From NCBI RefSeq assembly GCF_037975245.1, contig NC_092576.1:35008611-35072610 (forward strand): a stretch of DNA of 64,000 bases, read 5' to 3'. Every line of letters begins with the position of its first letter. The stretch's first letter is position 1. A program made the position numbers and the translations under genes. A model generated the notes under the pieces. It made no database searches. It was not told the origin of the DNA and saw only the letters and a program-made list of their open reading frames with translations. The DNA comes from Apostichopus japonicus (taxonomy: Eukaryota; Echinodermata; Holothuroidea; Aspidochirotida; Stichopodidae). Below, one piece after another: positions 61,301 to 64,000 of this stretch.

Positions 61301-63922
61301 TTTGCAACACTTGTCTAAAGCTTAGATGTACAGAAAAATAACGTTTACTTACAAACATGTGAGATTTGTGCCCAAAAAGGCTTGTTCTGCGATGGAATGA
61401 ATAAGGTTCCTGTTCAGAATTCTGCAAAAACATAATAGAAAATGATTACTGTGGCAGCGGAGCCCAACGATCCTTAGTAATCTACTTACTTTGAAACTTC
61501 AAAACTACGGCAACTAAATTATAGCATTCTGTCAGAAAGCGTTACGAGATCTCTTAGTGAAGAACGCATTTGATGATCTACTAAAAGTGTGTTCCATAGC
61601 CCTAAATATATCACTGGAAAACTGATATGTCGGTGTCTTTGCAACCATGTCTTAAGAGACTAGCACAAAACGATCCATTTGGTATCAAATCATGATAGCG
61701 TTGAAATTCTTACAGGTATGCTAAATTGCCTAATCCCTGGAAAGTATCATTCCATAGACAAGTTAGCTTATTTCTCTGCAGTTGTAATATCAACAGTCCG
61801 TGATTTCCACCGTAAGCACTGAAGAGTCCTCTCGGAATTACAGTTAAACTATTGTTCGACAAGTCCCTGAATATTCGAAAAAATGAAAAAGAAATACGAT
61901 TTATAGGAGCTAAGAGTACATATATGTATTGCACTGTCGTAAGGAGACACCACTCAACAGTGAAAAGTAACTACTGCTTAACGGTGTCACCACAACTAAC
62001 CCTTGGAAGAATACATTTTTACTTGTAATATACGCACACGATCACTTTTTAAGCCAAAAGAACATATAAAGTGCAAGTAACATTTACGGCCCGAGTAAAT
62101 GTCAACAGTGGTTGATAATATTTTTCTCTGCTAAGAAATAATACATTGGACATTACGCTCACCAGTTGCAGCTATGAAACAAATATACACTGAACTTACA
62201 AACTGAATGTCAAGTTGATTGTCTCGAACAGCCCGGCGGGAAGAGATGAAAGATTGTTTCCATAAAAGGTTCTAAACGAAGTAATGAGTACATTTCTTGT
62301 AGAGAACATCACGATATTACAATTCTTGTGAAATCTTCAAGGAAGATCGCAATATATTAGTTTGTGTAATATTGGGTAATAGTAATGATTGCTTATTTCA
62401 AATATAGACAACCGAATTTAGTTAAATATGAAAATGAAACGTTAAAAAGCAAACAGCTGGTAGAACTTACATGTGGCGAACATGGTTCAAACCAAGCAAT
62501 GAGGTATTCGATAGAGTTTCAATTTTATTTTTTGAAAGGTATCTGTCGAAAAACAATTGCGTTTGGTAAATGTTAGATAAAGATAATTACAGCAACAGCA
62601 ATAAGTAAACAAGTGCACAAAGAGTTTTTAAGATGTTATTACTCACATTTCGCTCAGATTTTTGAGAGATTGAAACATGCCTTCCGGTATGTAGGCTATG
62701 TTATTTGAAACAAGCATTCTAAAATTAAGAGAAAGAGGAAAACCGAAGGAATACTTTTTTCCTTAGATGTGAAGAGGTGCGTCATTTTATATTGTGATAA
62801 TGATTACTGCATTTTATATTGTGATAATGATTATTGCAAACAATATTTTCATGAGAAAAGTGATACTGTAACGCACAGTGCTTTTTAATATAATTAACTA
62901 TCATCAACATAATACACAACAATATCTGTGCTCCAGTTATTCGCATCCCTCATAACATCATAATCGAAAAGATAAGAGTGCACCGCTGTTTGTTACCGTG
63001 AGAACTTCGTAAGTCATTTGGACACATTTAGATCAGGTACATGATGATGGTAACGTATCAGTCAATGTGATACAAATAGGTGAAAAGGTTTAACAAGGTA
63101 TGAACTACAAGAGTATAAGGCAAACAATTCTTCCGTGACACAACTTTCTCATTGCGTGGATTAAACATCCCTGTGGTACATACTACACTACCTCGCTATT
63201 TAGCAGCAGGCAATTATCTTTTACCACTATAAGATCTCTTAGTGAGACATTTCGTCATATGTAGGTTTTACAGTATGTTATTTTATAATAATGACGCAAT
63301 ATTTACATTTTACATTAATGGAGTAATATGGATACACAGCTTAAACTACTGTCTTACAATCTTTTAGTCTCGGGGAAGAAGTCCGCAGTTGGTCGTGCTA
63401 TATTGTTATCACACAAATCTCTGTTGGAAGATAAAGACACCAAAATTGACATTCGTTTCAAGGATTGGGAAAGAAACTTCTTAGTTAGCAAACATGTCAA
63501 AACAAATCGAGAACCACTACTGCTAATCATTATCAATGTCCATCTTCTTTGCACATTTTTCAACATTCTGAGCACATTCATGCTGATATCAAACTTTGCG
63601 TTGAAAATACTGGTGCATTACCATCCGAAAATGTATTGGAAGCTTAAATATATTGAAGAGAACATGATGCGTGCATGTGTATTAATTTACTTTACTGCAT
63701 ATTCATATGATATTTCATATATGAAATAACAAGCCTTGTGTGATCATCTACAATCATTAAATACCTGATAGCAGGAAGTCAGTAACTGGTGGCAACATCA
63801 TTTCTATACATCAATGCTTATTGTTAGTTCTTACACATTGAAGTACTCACAAATGTATTAACGAAACATTTTTAGCAAACATAGATTTCGATAATGTTGT
63901 CAATTCATTTTCATGTAGTTTT
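55287..63922 (-). CDS. Gene 3 (5' end outside window): diverged paralogue of genes 1 and 2, possibly frameshifted
   Basis: Exons seen, 5' to 3': 63922-63851, 63420-63358, 62718-62647, 62271-62200, 61866-61714, 61421-61353, 61252-61187, 60381-60310, 60045-59992, 58969-58782, 58422-56852, 56124-55997, 55351-55287. They correspond to exons 11-23 of gene 2; exons 1-10 lie beyond 64000. Exon 21 is open throughout and differs from gene 2 by roughly 20 residues, whereas the last ~75 codons of that exon are unchanged. Exon 20 is 6 nt shorter but in frame, which supports coding constraint. Exon 13 keeps a proper AG acceptor, unlike genes 1 and 2. Exon 22 carries one extra A in a homopolymer (56117-56124), which shifts the frame and should truncate the last membrane segments. 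The gene is therefore either a recent pseudogene or affected by a base-calling error. Confidence 0.78.
55997..56124 (-). pseudogene. Gene 3 exon 22 with +1 frameshift in a homopolymer
   Basis: Same exon as 27879-28005 but 128 nt, because the homopolymer next to the acceptor has eight bases (56117-56124) instead of seven. Splice sites are intact. With the extra base the frame changes at the first codons, and reading reaches a stop at the junction with the last exon. Otherwise only a few substitutions separate it from gene 2. A homopolymer length error in the assembly is an equally good explanation, so the pseudogene label is provisional. Confidence 0.55.
56852..58422 (-). CDS. Gene 3 exon 21: ephrin-receptor-like repeats plus multi-pass membrane module
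   Basis: Same length and splice sites as in genes 1 and 2, open throughout. About 20 replacements, many in the Cys-rich stalk and loops (for example YGNDN to YGIDN, LQFTI to LQFKI). All cysteines and the C-terminal motif FWYWEVIELTRK are kept. The final ~350 nt differ from unit 1 by only two bases, well below the surrounding introns. Confidence 0.84.
58782..58969 (-). CDS. Gene 3 exon 20: C-cap and start of Cys-rich region
   Basis: 188 nt. It is two codons shorter than in genes 1 and 2, with a cluster of replacements between the CVNDETFPSL start and the Cys-rich end, but the frame and cysteines are kept. The GTGCCG donor is the same, which argues that it is used. Confidence 0.72.
59992..63922 (-). 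CDS. Gene 3 LRR exon array (exons 11-19 visible)
   Basis: Nine LRR exons with the same lengths and phases as in genes 1 and 2: 72, 63, 72, 72, 153, 69, 66, 72 and 54 nt. Replacements are mostly at repeat surface positions (for instance His to Asp near the end of exon 17, Asp to Gly in exon 19), while leucine and asparagine scaffold positions are kept. Introns around them differ from unit 2 by several percent with small indels. Confidence 0.78.
60554..60628 (-). mobile_element. tRNA-derived SINE head (unit 3)
   Basis: Diverged copy of the same insertion; A box TAGCCCAGTTGGTAGAG, B box GGTTCGAATCA. Confidence 0.58.
62647..62718 (-). CDS. Gene 3 LRR exon 13 with intact acceptor
   Basis: 72-nt LRR exon with AG acceptor (62719-62720 on the minus strand) after a TTAATTTT tract and a GTGAGT donor. 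It shows the probable ancestral state of the splice site that is broken in genes 1 and 2. Confidence 0.78.
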
Positions 63923-64000
63923 CTGAAATGACAAAAGGAAAAACAATGTAATACGACCTAACCATCAACAAATTAGCCACCATAATCACATCTTCATGCG

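Larger units (their letters stand above)
56214..64000. repeat. Tandem unit 3 (partial, diverged)
   Basis: Third copy, cut by the window end. It aligns along its whole length to units 1 and 2, with several percent substitutions and indels in introns. It lacks the CAT array, the LINE and the pentamer array. It is the best outgroup in the window for deciding which features of units 1 and 2 are derived. Confidence 0.92.

Overview
The window is AT-rich metazoan nuclear DNA. It has spliced genes with canonical GT/AG introns, a 5'-truncated CR1-type LINE, a Penelope-like remnant, tRNA-derived SINE heads and many microsatellites. There are no bacterial operons or phage features. The style fits a marine invertebrate, possibly an echinoderm, but no single-species marker is visible and the assignment is a guess.

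Layout: the window is a tandem array of one ~28.1 kb unit, all in the same orientation. Unit 1 is 1-28094, unit 2 is 28095-56213, and unit 3 runs from 56214 and is cut at 64000. Each unit carries one minus-strand gene whose last two exons lie in the tail of the neighbouring unit to the left. Gene 1 (exons 18351 to 912) lacks its last two exons, which lie left of base 1. Gene 2 (46331 to 27181) is complete. Gene 3 (63922 to 55287) lacks its 5' exons, which lie beyond 64000. By hand-splicing, gene 2 has 23 coding exons totalling 3459 nt (1152 codons plus stop), and every junction phase closes.

Predicted protein: signal peptide, cysteine-containing LRR N-cap, about 17 leucine-rich repeats mostly encoded one per 72-nt phase-2 exon, a C-cap, a cysteine-rich ephrin-receptor-like/GCC2-GCC3-like segment, and a C-terminal module of about 8-9 membrane segments. 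I recognise the parts but know of no named, characterised gene with this architecture, so no symbol is given.

History readable in the sequence: from 1 to about 21390 and from 28095 to about 49375 the two units are nearly identical, with roughly a dozen substitutions plus microsatellite length changes. From those points to the unit ends they differ by about 1%, rising to several percent. Unit 3 differs from both by several percent and lacks the CR1 insertion, the 300-bp CAT array and the pentamer array. The simplest reading is an older tandem family in which a recent unequal crossover near 21.4 kb (unit coordinates) made an extra copy; an assembly duplication must be excluded. Genes 1 and 2 share a lost splice acceptor on one LRR exon. 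Gene 3 has a one-base homopolymer expansion that frameshifts its penultimate exon. Within the gene, a two-LRR-exon block has itself been duplicated, so the locus grows at both whole-gene and exon-module level.

Regions between genes (about 18.4-27.2 kb and 46.3-55.3 kb) hold candidate 5' UTR exons, SINE-like heads, an inverted-repeat element of ~600 bp, a purine tract, a 53-bp minisatellite and no convincing second gene.
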